Position numbers and translations under genes: made by a program | Assembly (NCBI GenBank): GCA_001797335.1 | Contig: MGPE01000015.1 | Span: 1-64,000 of the forward strand | Length of the DNA stretch: 64,000 nucleotides | Direction of reading: 5' to 3' | DNA from: Deltaproteobacteria bacterium GWA2_38_16 | GTDB lineage: Bacteria > Bdellovibrionota > JACOXK01 > 2-02-FULL-40-11 | Shown: positions 33,654-41,795 of the stretch, piece after piece | How positions within the stretch are numbered: the stretch's first letter is position 1 | How the letters are laid out: each line of letters opens with the position of its first letter | The notes under the pieces: generated by a model | What the model was told of the DNA's origin: nothing | Database searches by the model: none | Seen by the model: the letters and a program-made list of their open reading frames with translations, nothing else

Positions 33654-34950
33654 ACGTACACCAAAATTTGTTGTACTCATTGCTCTTTCTTTCTTTCTTT
33701 TCTCTTCCCCCGATGCCACCGCCGAAAAAGTTAAAAATATTATTTTTATGATTGGTGATGGGATGGGGTATAATCATCTTCATCTCACTCAAGAACTCTC
33801 ACAAAAAAAACTGTTTATGTTCACCCTCCCCCATCAAGGTATTGTTTTTACTGCATCCGCAGATAACCCCGTCACCGATTCTGCTGCTGCTGCCACGGCG
33901 CTGGCTACCGGATATAAAACCACCAATCATACCCTTGGAAAAGACGCGCAAGGAAAAGATCAAAAAACCATTCTTGAAATTCTTAAAGGTAGAGGGCTTA
34001 AAACTGGACTGGTGACCACCACCGATATTACCGATGCCACTCCTGCTGGTTTTGCGGCTCATGTTCATAACCGGAAAGAAAAATTAAAAATTGCCGAGTG
34101 GTATCTAAAAAATCACGTAGATCTTCTCTTGGGCGGAGGGAAAAAACATTTTTTAGATCTGACGCCTCAATTTAAAAAGGACCAGTATCTTTTGGTGTAT
34201 ACTCCTGCTGAACTCTCTGCCCTTCATCGTCTTCAGGGGAAAAAACTCTTAGGCCTCTTTCATCCCTCAGACTTAAATTATGAAATGGATCGGGAAGAAA
34301 TTCCTGAAATGAAAAATGAACCTCCCCTCTCTACGATGGCCCAAAAGGCCTTAGAACTTTTAGCTCCTTCTCCCAAAGGTTTTTTTCTCATGATCGAGGG
34401 GGGACGTATTGATCATGCAGCCCATGCGTTAGATATGGCCACCCTCTCTAAAGAAATCTTAGAATTTGATAAGGCGATTCAAGCCGTCTACCAATTTTCT
34501 AAAAAAAGAAAAGATACTCTTCTTATTATTACTGCAGATCATGAAACGGCCGGTCTTTCGATGCCGGAAACCACCGATTATGCTTATTTAAATTCTCAAA
34601 CCATTTCTTTTAATCAGATGGTACGGGGATTTAAAAAAGAAAGTATTACCCAAGTCTTGAGTCATTATGCTAAACTCACTCCTACACAAGAAGAAATAAA
34701 CATGATCGAACAAAGCAAAGATTTAGAAGTTCATGAACGGGCACGTGTCTTAGGATCTTTGGTATCTAAAAAAGCAGGGCTCACCACACTTTCTCTGGAC
34801 ATGTTTAAGGTGGGCAATACTCACGGACATACGTCTTCGCCTGTTCCTATTTTTAGTTTTGGACCTCAGGCTGAAGTATTTCAAGGCGGTCAGGATAATA
34901 CCGATATCCCAAAGAAAATTTTACGGATCATACATGCTCCATCTCATTAA
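33589..34950 (+). CDS. phoA: Alkaline phosphatase
   Basis: Metal and nucleophile motifs are clear: IIFMIGDGMG (Asp57), VTDSAAAATALATG with nucleophile Ser98, EGGRIDHAAHA and ITADHETAG. The N-terminus is long before the hydrophobic export segment (FVVLIALSFFLFSSPDATA). The ATG at 33589 has AGGTG just upstream and overlaps the previous gene by 65 bp; 33619 is an alternative without a ribosome site. It releases phosphate from organic esters in the periplasm. No Pho-box was identified; it is probably read from the upstream gene. Confidence 0.93.
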   Translation: MKRWVIFLTRMFSHLSLISLNKRTPKFVVLIALSFFLFSSPDATAEKVKNIIFMIGDGMGYNHLHLTQELSQKKLFMFTLPHQGIVFTASADNPVTDSAAAATALATGYKTTNHTLGKDAQGKDQKTILEILKGRGLKTGLVTTTDITDATPAGFAAHVHNRKEKLKIAEWYLKNHVDLLLGGGKKHFLDLTPQFKKDQYLLVYTPAELSALHRLQGKKLLGLFHPSDLNYEMDREEIPEMKNEPPLSTMAQKALELLAPSPKGFFLMIEGGRIDHAAHALDMATLSKEILEFDKAIQAVYQFSKKRKDTLLIITADHETAGLSMPETTDYAYLNSQTISFNQMVRGFKKESITQVLSHYAKLTPTQEEINMIEQSKDLEVHERARVLGSLVSKKAGLTTLSLDMFKVGNTHGHTSSPVPIFSFGPQAEVFQGGQDNTDIPKKILRIIHAPSH

Positions 34951-36484
34951 TCCGTATAAAAAAGAAATTTTACTTACCTGTTTAAGCGCACTTCTTGTGG
35001 TACTTGCATTTCCAAAAGTGGGCATGAGTGGCCTCATTTGGGTAGCCCTCATTCCTTTATTCTTTGTCCTCCACCAAAAAACATCGAAGCAAGCAGCTGC
35101 TTTTGGATTCTTATTGGGAACGTTGATTTCCTTCGGCGCCTTCTATTGGGTCATTCATACGCTTCGAGAATTTGGACATCTTCCTTATGTGGTCTGTGGC
35201 ATTTTATTTTTACTCTTTGCTCTCATCTGTAATCTTCATATTGCACTTTTTACGTATCTTTTAAATCGTTTCCCCATCCGTCTCCCCCTAACGCTTTGGG
35301 TTCCTCTTCTTTACACCCTCGTTGAATTTTTCTTTCCTCAGATTTTTCATTGGTATTTAGGAGCGTGCCTTTATAAAAAACTCTGGATCATTCAAATTGC
35401 AGATCTGACGGGTGTTCATGGAGTTACATTTTTGGTTGTACTCGTAAATATTTTTATTTATGAGCTCATTCGATGGATTAAAAAAGACACCGAAATATTT
35501 CCGACTCTTGGGCTCATCACCACCCTGCTATGTCTTCTATTTTCTATTTTCTATAGTTCGATTCGACTTCGAGATCTCAGAGAGGCCATGAAAACTTCTC
35601 CATCCGTAAAAGCAGCTTTGGTACAAACGAATGTCGGAAATCTTGAAAAATTTGAAAGTTCCAAAGGATATGGCTATGCCGTAGATCGGGTTCGGGCCAT
35701 TAATGAAGAGCTGGTGTTAAAAGCCGCTAAAGAAAAAAAATTAGATCTCATTGTCCTTCCAGAAACTGCCGTTCCCGGATATTTTTCTGAGGATAAACCT
35801 TTAAACCGAGAAATCATGTTTAATTTGTCTTCGAAAGCCAGCGTTCCTGTCTTTTTTGGAGGCTATAATAAAACCTTAAATACCCATCCCAATCAGATAA
35901 AAATCTATAACAGTGCTTTTTTGATTTCTAATTATTTTCAAATTTTAGGCGGATATAACAAAAATAATCTTTTAATTTTTGGAGAATATTTACCTTTTTT
36001 AGGCCAATTTTCTTTTATCAAAAAACTCCTGCCAGAAATTGGAGATTTTTCTCCAGGGACTAAAACAGAAGTCATGTCTTTAACCAAAGATTTAAGTCTC
36101 GTCCCTCTCATTTGTTTTGAAGGACTCCTCCCTAACTTTGTCAGAAAATTTGTTAAATTAGGAGGAAGATTTATTGTCACCATTACCAATGATTCTTGGT
36201 TTGGGAATACCCCTTGCCCTTATCAACACCTGATGCTTCATGTGTGGAGGGCCATTGAAAATAGGACCCCGATGCTTCGGTGTGCCAATACAGGAGTGAG
36301 CGCATTTATTGATTTGACTGGAAAGATTCAATCAAAAACTAAAATTTTTAAAGAAGCCATTCTCATTGATACCGTGTCTGTCATTAACCAACATTCTTTC
36401 TATACGCTCTATGGAAATGTATTTATCTATCTCTTGTTACTCATTCTATCTGTACTTTACATAAGAAATTATTACGTAAAATAA
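34934..36484 (+). CDS. lnt: Apolipoprotein N-acyltransferase
   Basis: Six to eight N-terminal membrane helices (from about residue 10 to 210) precede a nitrilase domain. The catalytic triad Glu-Lys-Cys is visible: LPETAVPGYF (Glu about 276), a Lys before NNLLIFGEYLP and Cys in LICFEGLLP (about 394). Lnt acylates the N-terminal Cys of lipoproteins in the inner membrane, which fits the many lipoproteins here. The start at 34934 is preferred to 34859 because the longer form adds a non-membrane segment inside phoA. It overlaps phoA by 17 bp and abuts the next convergent gene with no gap. Confidence 0.95.
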   Translation: MLHLINPYKKEILLTCLSALLVVLAFPKVGMSGLIWVALIPLFFVLHQKTSKQAAAFGFLLGTLISFGAFYWVIHTLREFGHLPYVVCGILFLLFALICNLHIALFTYLLNRFPIRLPLTLWVPLLYTLVEFFFPQIFHWYLGACLYKKLWIIQIADLTGVHGVTFLVVLVNIFIYELIRWIKKDTEIFPTLGLITTLLCLLFSIFYSSIRLRDLREAMKTSPSVKAALVQTNVGNLEKFESSKGYGYAVDRVRAINEELVLKAAKEKKLDLIVLPETAVPGYFSEDKPLNREIMFNLSSKASVPVFFGGYNKTLNTHPNQIKIYNSAFLISNYFQILGGYNKNNLLIFGEYLPFLGQFSFIKKLLPEIGDFSPGTKTEVMSLTKDLSLVPLICFEGLLPNFVRKFVKLGGRFIVTITNDSWFGNTPCPYQHLMLHVWRAIENRTPMLRCANTGVSAFIDLTGKIQSKTKIFKEAILIDTVSVINQHSFYTLYGNVFIYLLLLILSVLYIRNYYVK

Positions 36485-37261
36485 TCACGGGATAGTCTTA
36501 GACGTAAATTGAGTGATGGTTACAGACAGATTTTTATCCTTCAGTGATTTCACTTCATCTCGCCCCGTACTTTGGGCATACACCACACTGCCCTTCTCGT
36601 TATCCCACAGAAAATACCCTTCTGAAGAACTTTTAAACGTAAAATCTGGATTATCTCGATCCTCTTCTTCCAGTAAAGAAATGGCTTTCATCGTAATCTT
36701 ATACACTTTTTTCTTTTCCCATTCTTGAACGGAATCTAGCGTACATTGAATCGTTGTTTTTAAAAACACCGGCTGTCCTTCCCCATTCCAGTGAAACGTT
36801 TCTTCCCACATTTCTCCCATGCGTACGTTTGTCAGAGGCAACATCACCGGTGGTAAATAAAATGCAGAATCTTTGGGATAGCCTTCTACTTCTAATACCC
36901 GCCCTTTTGGATTTAATTTTAGTTTAATCGTTTCACGAAGCTCTGGAAATCCAAACCCATGAAGGGCCTCATTCCCCTTTTTTTCAACCGTCGTATTATG
37001 AATCCAAAAATTTTCACCCTCTATAAAGTCTATTTCTGATTTTATTTTTAAGGTTAAATTTCGAATAGAGCGCTGGCTTAACTCTCCTTTTTCATAATAT
37101 TGAGTTTCACGAGAGAGAGAAATAAGGGATATTTCAATATCTCCTTTTTTTCCCTTAATTTTAAGTTCAATGGCTTCTTTCGGAGAAGAAAGATGTGCAC
37201 ACCCAGAAAAACACAAAAACATTAAAATAAGATGAGAAAATTTGAGCTCAATTTTAGGCAT
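36485..37261 (-). CDS. Lipoprotein of unknown function
   Basis: Lipobox FSGC after the hydrophobic LILMFLCFSGC. The mature part is beta-rich, with segments such as LKLNPKGRVLEVEGYP, MLPLTNVRMGEMWEETF and FKSSSEGYFLWDNEKG that suggest alternating strands. No catalytic motif recognised; the pattern recalls lipoprotein beta-sandwich domains but no family is claimed. The first base of this gene's 3' end directly follows the stop of lnt on the other strand. Divergent from the lipoprotein gene at 37335. Confidence 0.8.
   Translation of the reverse strand: MPKIELKFSHLILMFLCFSGCAHLSSPKEAIELKIKGKKGDIEISLISLSRETQYYEKGELSQRSIRNLTLKIKSEIDFIEGENFWIHNTTVEKKGNEALHGFGFPELRETIKLKLNPKGRVLEVEGYPKDSAFYLPPVMLPLTNVRMGEMWEETFHWNGEGQPVFLKTTIQCTLDSVQEWEKKKVYKITMKAISLLEEEDRDNPDFTFKSSSEGYFLWDNEKGSVVYAQSTGRDEVKSLKDKNLSVTITQFTSKTIP
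37220..37237 (+). repeat. Dispersed 18-bp motif, copy 4 (in a coding region)
   Basis: CATTAAAATAAGATGAGA lies inside the start of the minus-strand lipoprotein gene and 97 bp before the plus-strand gene at 37335. Could be chance. Confidence 0.3.
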
Positions 37262-37334
37262 ATGATGTATTCTTTATTTTTTTCATTATTTTTTCAATCC
37301 TTTTATAGTAAAATAGAGATATATTATTGAACGT

Positions 37335-37835
37335 ATGAAGAATAAAATTTCAGTATTATCCTTTATTTTTTTAGGGCTAATGGCTTGTTCTACAGAAGGC
37401 ATTCGTTCTTCTGCGAATATTAAAGCAACCGATACGGTCCCCTTAAATGACAATGCTAATGTCATGCTTGCCCAAGTTATTTTTAAAGGGCCTCCGTCGT
37501 CTGCTCAAGATCCCAGCGCTACCAATATATCCGATGTTCCTTTTGCCATTGTTTTTTCTCTCTATAATTTACCGTTGGGGAGTCTTCAGGCCATCGCGGG
37601 AGGAGATCAGCAAACACCTGTCTTTATTTCTTTGACCTTTACGATGACGAATGACTCACCCAAACCATCTATCGATTTTTTTGTGCAAATGTATAAATCA
37701 GAAATTGGGGCACCTAAGACAGTTGAGATTGTTCAAGGAAAGCCTCTCTCTTTTCCCTTTCCTACAGGGAAAATTTCCCTCATTGATCTTAAAATTAATG
37801 GCAGTATCGTCGCCAGTTATAACCCGAATGGTTGA
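37335..37835 (+). CDS. Small lipoprotein of unknown function
   Basis: MKNKISVLSFIFLGLMAC is a lipoprotein signal (lipobox LMAC). The mature 148 aa form a probable beta-sandwich without Cys; no family recognised. A very A+T-rich 73-bp divergent region precedes it, with TAAAAT and TATATT as possible -10 boxes but no clear -35. No obvious ribosome site. A second lipoprotein gene of similar size with a sigma-54 promoter follows. Confidence 0.78.
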   Translation: MKNKISVLSFIFLGLMACSTEGIRSSANIKATDTVPLNDNANVMLAQVIFKGPPSSAQDPSATNISDVPFAIVFSLYNLPLGSLQAIAGGDQQTPVFISLTFTMTNDSPKPSIDFFVQMYKSEIGAPKTVEIVQGKPLSFPFPTGKISLIDLKINGSIVASYNPNG

Positions 37836-37977
37836 CCTCCTGTCTAACTTCTCATCATCTGATTAAGCAATCGACCCGAAAATACTCTTAAATCTCTCTC
37901 TCATAGATTTCTCATGATCGGGGGAAAAAAGAGTTAAATCCAATACTTCTCCCTCGTTTTTAAGCTTCCTTTACAGC

Positions 37978-37993
37978 TGGCACGCCTTTTGCT
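37978..37993 (+). promoter_or_regulatory. Sigma-54 promoter of the 38046-38522 lipoprotein
   Basis: TGGCACGCCTTTTGCT, GG-N10-GC spacing. Predicted start about 38004; leader 42 nt with GAAGGAGG as ribosome site. Confidence 0.88.
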
Positions 37994-38045
37994 CTCTTAA
38001 GGGGTAAGGACGAATGCAAGTGTTGTGTAATGAAGGAGGAAATCC

Positions 38046-38522
38046 ATGTTTAAACTTTTTATAAAGGGGCTTCTAGCTCTATTATTGATGGCTGTAGTGG
38101 TCAGTTGTGGTCAGTTAGGCAATCAAGAAGATCTCATTGAACAATCCATCCCAATTACCGTTCCCATGATCTCTGGAAATAGTCCCCTGGGATGGATCAA
38201 TACTACGGTTACTGCTCCCATTTCTTTTGATCAAATTTATTCTGTAAAATTAGCCATCATTGATGGGCAAGGAATAAAACATATTGTGGCTGAAGCTTTT
38301 AATCAGCCGCTGATTCAATCTGGAGTTACTCTAGATTTAATGGATATTGGGAATCCTACTTTACCCTTGTGCCGCATTCAGTTTGCTCAAAACCCGCAGC
38401 TTTATGTCACCGTAGATGTTCGGGGAAGCCAAACGGTTGGGCAGTACTATCAAACTTCTCCCAATGTTCAAGCCATGCAAGTATATTTGATTTTTGTACA
38501 GAAAAATACGAGCGTAAAGTAA
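38046..38522 (+). CDS. Sigma-54-controlled small lipoprotein of unknown function
   Basis: ATG preceded by AAGGAGG. MFKLFIKGLLALLLMAVVVSC is a lipoprotein signal (lipobox VVSC). The mature 137 aa look beta-rich with one more Cys in LPLCRIQFAQ; no family recognised. The near-perfect sigma-54 promoter suggests inducible expression. Its stop directly abuts the end of the convergent gene (no intergenic base). Confidence 0.82.
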   Translation: MFKLFIKGLLALLLMAVVVSCGQLGNQEDLIEQSIPITVPMISGNSPLGWINTTVTAPISFDQIYSVKLAIIDGQGIKHIVAEAFNQPLIQSGVTLDLMDIGNPTLPLCRIQFAQNPQLYVTVDVRGSQTVGQYYQTSPNVQAMQVYLIFVQKNTSVK

Positions 38523-39359
38523 TTAAAACTTCTTTTCAAACGTGAGAGAAAACGTATTCCCCCCCACGCCTGCGATGGTGTAATCACCAAAGATTTTTAA
38601 ATTATCTTTGATGCCTTGGCGTCCCATGGGCATCGCCAAAGAACCTGTTAGTGTTGTCTCTGAATCATAAAAGTAAGCAAACTGAGGTTTTAAAATAAAC
38701 AGAGAACGCCCAGAAAGATTTTCCTTTTCACTTTGAAATCCGCCTGCACGTCTATAATTTAAATGAATACCGGGAGAAAAATTATACCCTGTATCAAGCT
38801 CACTGCCGACCATTAAAGACCACTCATTTCCATAATTTTGCTGTCTCTGAGAGTCTACTTTAATGATATAGGCCGTATCTGTAACTAAATTTAAATGATG
38901 AATTTCTCGAAGGGTTGAAAGACCGATCTTCACATCGGTCCTTTTAAAGACAAATTCTTTTTGGCTGGCCAAGGGGATCTTCACTCCCCCCGTTAACGTT
39001 ACAAAAGTTGGAAAATCTTTCACTAACCCCTCAAAAAGAGTAGCCTCCATCCCTAAAAAAGGATTGGTCAGCGCCAATTCACTCCCTAGGGTTACCAAAG
39101 GCAGACCCAACAAAAGACTGACTTCTGGAGTTAAGACAATCCCTCCCTTAATCAAAAGAGACTGAAGAGTAGATTTTTGAGTTTTTTCAAGAGGCTTCAC
39201 ACTGGCAATTTGATACCAGGTTTCAAGCCGATGGAAGCTTTCCCTTAAATTTCCTTCAGATGCAGTATTCTCACTTTGGGTAGGAGCACCCGCAAAGGCC
39301 AAAGAAGACACTCCACCCAAAAGTACAAAAAAAGCACACAGACAGTTTTTGATATTCAT
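38523..39359 (-). CDS. Probable outer-membrane beta-barrel protein
   Basis: The ATG at 39359 gives MNIKNCLCAFFVLLGGVSSLAFAG, a signal peptide with cleavage AFA; the longer frame from 39473 is not supported. The mature protein alternates polar and hydrophobic residues in many short strands with turns, and ends in FSLTFEKKF, with a C-terminal Phe as in outer-membrane barrels recognised by the BAM machinery. About 278 aa would suit a barrel of 10-12 strands. No family recognised. Confidence 0.72.
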   Translation of the reverse strand: MNIKNCLCAFFVLLGGVSSLAFAGAPTQSENTASEGNLRESFHRLETWYQIASVKPLEKTQKSTLQSLLIKGGIVLTPEVSLLLGLPLVTLGSELALTNPFLGMEATLFEGLVKDFPTFVTLTGGVKIPLASQKEFVFKRTDVKIGLSTLREIHHLNLVTDTAYIIKVDSQRQQNYGNEWSLMVGSELDTGYNFSPGIHLNYRRAGGFQSEKENLSGRSLFILKPQFAYFYDSETTLTGSLAMPMGRQGIKDNLKIFGDYTIAGVGGNTFSLTFEKKF

Positions 39360-39417
39360 TGCGAAGATATCTTTACCACAAAATTTTAAAATTTTCAATC
39401 TGTCCTTTACGTTAACC

Positions 39418-39446
39418 TTGACTAAAGCTGACCTACTTCCTATATT
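39418..39446 (+). promoter_or_regulatory. Sigma-70-type promoter of the 39454 gene
   Basis: TTGACT (39418-39423), 17-bp spacer, TATATT (39441-39446). Expected start at about 39453, just before the ATG at 39454: a leaderless message. Confidence 0.65.
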
Positions 39447-39453
39447 ACAATCC

Positions 39454-39792
39454 ATGGAAGCATCTGAGACCATTAAATTTAATCAACTTGAATATATCTT
39501 TGCCCAATCGGCCAAAGGAAATCATATTTTGTTTGATCCCGACCAGATTAAAAAAGTGTTCTCACAAGTGTCTCCCATTGGCATTGCCCCTGGAAATTAT
39601 TTAACAGGGCTCAATATGAAACAACTCCAGCAAATGAAACATCTTGTTGATACGCTCATCCATCAACCTACGCTTTTATTGAAACAACAATTTATTCGTG
39701 GACTTTCTGAGGAATCAAGAGAGTTAATTATTAGGGCTTACTTTAATATTCTTGAAAATAATCTGTACGCAAACAAAGAATTCGTTCATTAA
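39454..39792 (+). CDS. Small cytoplasmic protein of unknown function
   Basis: 112 aa from ATG 39454 (MEASETIKFNQLEYIF). A longer frame from 39349 would cover the promoter and the divergent gene's start. The sequence is helical, with IAPGNYLTGLNMKQLQQMKHLVD and LSEESRELIIRAYFNIL. No signal peptide, no Cys, no family recognised. The strong promoter ending at its start codon supports it as a real gene. It overlaps the convergent coiled-coil gene by 4 bp. Confidence 0.68.
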   Translation: MEASETIKFNQLEYIFAQSAKGNHILFDPDQIKKVFSQVSPIGIAPGNYLTGLNMKQLQQMKHLVDTLIHQPTLLLKQQFIRGLSEESRELIIRAYFNILENNLYANKEFVH

Positions 39793-40082
39793 TTGTCTTC
39801 TTCAACCAGCTGATCCAATTCTTCTAACATGAGTTTTAATTTATTGTGAAGTTGTGACAGTTTTGAAAGATTATCTTTAAGTTCTTTGAGAGATTGGATT
39901 TCTTTTTTTGCTTCTGCTTCGGCCACTCCGGTTGAAACCAGATGAGTTCTTCCAGAAATAATTTTTTGTTCTCTAGCCAACGCTCCAACTTTTTGAAAGT
40001 CTTCACTGATACGTCCAAAAAACTCTTTGGATTTTGGGAGAACAAAAACAACGCCTTGGGTTTTATCATTACTTTTTGACAT
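39789..40082 (-). CDS. Small coiled-coil protein of unknown function
   Basis: 97 aa from ATG 40082, preceded by AGAGGTG. The C-terminal half (AEAEAKKEIQSLKELKDNLSKL and on to LEELDQLVEEDN) is a heptad-like coiled coil. The N-terminal part contains KEFFGRISEDFQKVGALAREQKI. No signal peptide or membrane segment. No family recognised. Confidence 0.7.
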   Translation of the reverse strand: MSKSNDKTQGVVFVLPKSKEFFGRISEDFQKVGALAREQKIISGRTHLVSTGVAEAEAKKEIQSLKELKDNLSKLSQLHNKLKLMLEELDQLVEEDN

Positions 40083-40247
40083 ATGCACCTCTACTTTTAT
40101 ATCTAAGCAAGCCGTGTGCCACCCATTTTACTTTTTTAAATATTTATAACCCATTGAAAATACTGATGTTTTTATTTCTCTTAAAAAATGAAATAAAAGA
40201 AGAGCTCAAAAAATGCCCTAAATTGGCACTTGAGAGACAAATTTGGT

Positions 40248-41795
40248 TCAAATCAAGCGTTGATACCGCTCAATGGGAAGCGTCCAAACAGGGACGCCAC
40301 AATAGCGATCCCCTTCTGGACAAAACGGTTTTTCCTGAGCCAGCTTTCGAATAAAGCAAGGGGCTTTGATAGTGGCAGCAATCAAAGGAAATTTTTTTTG
40401 AACTTCCATAAGTTCCTGAACCGATGCATAAAAAATTTCTTCTTGGGCATTATAGCATGTCCTTAATTTCCATTTGTGATGCCAGTTTAAGAGATCTCCC
40501 GATTCATGAAATCGAATGCCCCAGCTATTCGGAAGCAAATAATGGACTTTTTCAAAAGACACTCCACTCTTTAAAAGAGTATTAACGGCTTCTACCGTTT
40601 GCTCTATCACTTCATCGTAGCATTTTTTGGCACTGGAAACTTCACCCAGGAGTTTAGGGTAGATGACATCCGGCTCTCCAAAATAGTGGGCAGATAAAAG
40701 TGGCCTTGATCCAGGCGTCATCCGATGGCGCTGATCTTGAGAATCTGCGGTATGACTTATTTTCTTTTGAAACGTAAAATGAACCTGAAAAAGTGTTCGG
40801 GTCAATTTAGAAAGTGTCATGAGATTTAGCGTATTTCCCAAAAGATTATTTTTAGAAGGATTTAAAACAAGATCAATGGCATCTTTATCTGTCAGATCTT
40901 CTTTTGCCTTTCCCAAAACAGCGCGCACGGCTTGGGCCAAAGTAACTTGAGCATTCTGACTACTGTCTACCAAAATCGAATACTGCCCTTGAAGTCTGGC
41001 ATCGAACTCTTTACAAAATCGTTTGGCTTTTGAAAATGATACCTCTTCGCTCTCTGTTTTAAGATCTAAGGAGTTGCTTAATTCCTTTTTAAAATCAGGA
41101 TCCAGTTTCACAACTTCTTCAACCATTCGACGAATCACAAATGTTTGTTCAGAAGGCGTATCGCTGCACCCCATCATTTTATAATACCGAAGTAGGGTCA
41201 AAGCACTCACCGTATGATAGAGATACGCTTGAGTAGCCACAGGCAAAACATAGCGAGCAATTTCATAGGCTTTCTTTTGAATACTTTTTTGCCAATAATC
41301 TCCTTTTTCTTTTTTTCGTGAAGGAAAAATTCGATAATATTCTTCTGTCACCGCAGGCATTAAAAGTTTAATTAACTCTTCATAGGCCTTCATTTGAAGA
41401 TGAAGCGTCTTTTCAAAAAGCTCTTGTTCGGAAGGCAATAAACAAGGAACGGTAAAATTCCCTTTCACTTTCACATACCGCTGAGAAACCTGTTCAGAAT
41501 TATAAAAAGGATGGCTATGAAGAAAAGACCAAATAAAACTTCTAGAAACTCGATTCAGGGCAAAGACAAAATGAGCATGCTGCCGAGTAGTGAGATGCCC
41601 AGCCTCTAATGTGCTTTCAGCAATACTGTCTCTTAATTTTTTGGCTTTTTCATCTTTAGAAACTTCTTCTGGCATAATAATACCTTTACCAGAATAACAA
41701 GTACGTGCTGTAGCAATCGAAAGATCATAGGGATTTGAAATCGCCCCTACCAGTTTTACTTCGGGCAATTCAGAGGAAAAAAAAGAATCACTCAT
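40248..41795 (-). CDS. Double-length ThyX-like protein (FAD-dependent thymidylate synthase family)
   Basis: A 515-aa protein with two ThyX-like halves. In the first, HFVFALNRVSRSFIWSFLHSH then NSEQVSQRYV matches the ThyX core, but the family motif RHRX7S is altered (HSHPFYNS). In the second, HFTFQKKISH leads to QDQRHRMTPGSRP, which keeps RHR. Classic ThyX is about 220-250 aa and tetrameric; a fused pair might place complementary halves of active sites on one chain. It may make dTMP, but the altered motif leaves this open. It overlaps ychF by 4 bp, so both are co-translated. Confidence 0.82.
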   Translation of the reverse strand: MSDSFFSSELPEVKLVGAISNPYDLSIATARTCYSGKGIIMPEEVSKDEKAKKLRDSIAESTLEAGHLTTRQHAHFVFALNRVSRSFIWSFLHSHPFYNSEQVSQRYVKVKGNFTVPCLLPSEQELFEKTLHLQMKAYEELIKLLMPAVTEEYYRIFPSRKKEKGDYWQKSIQKKAYEIARYVLPVATQAYLYHTVSALTLLRYYKMMGCSDTPSEQTFVIRRMVEEVVKLDPDFKKELSNSLDLKTESEEVSFSKAKRFCKEFDARLQGQYSILVDSSQNAQVTLAQAVRAVLGKAKEDLTDKDAIDLVLNPSKNNLLGNTLNLMTLSKLTRTLFQVHFTFQKKISHTADSQDQRHRMTPGSRPLLSAHYFGEPDVIYPKLLGEVSSAKKCYDEVIEQTVEAVNTLLKSGVSFEKVHYLLPNSWGIRFHESGDLLNWHHKWKLRTCYNAQEEIFYASVQELMEVQKKFPLIAATIKAPCFIRKLAQEKPFCPEGDRYCGVPVWTLPIERYQRLI

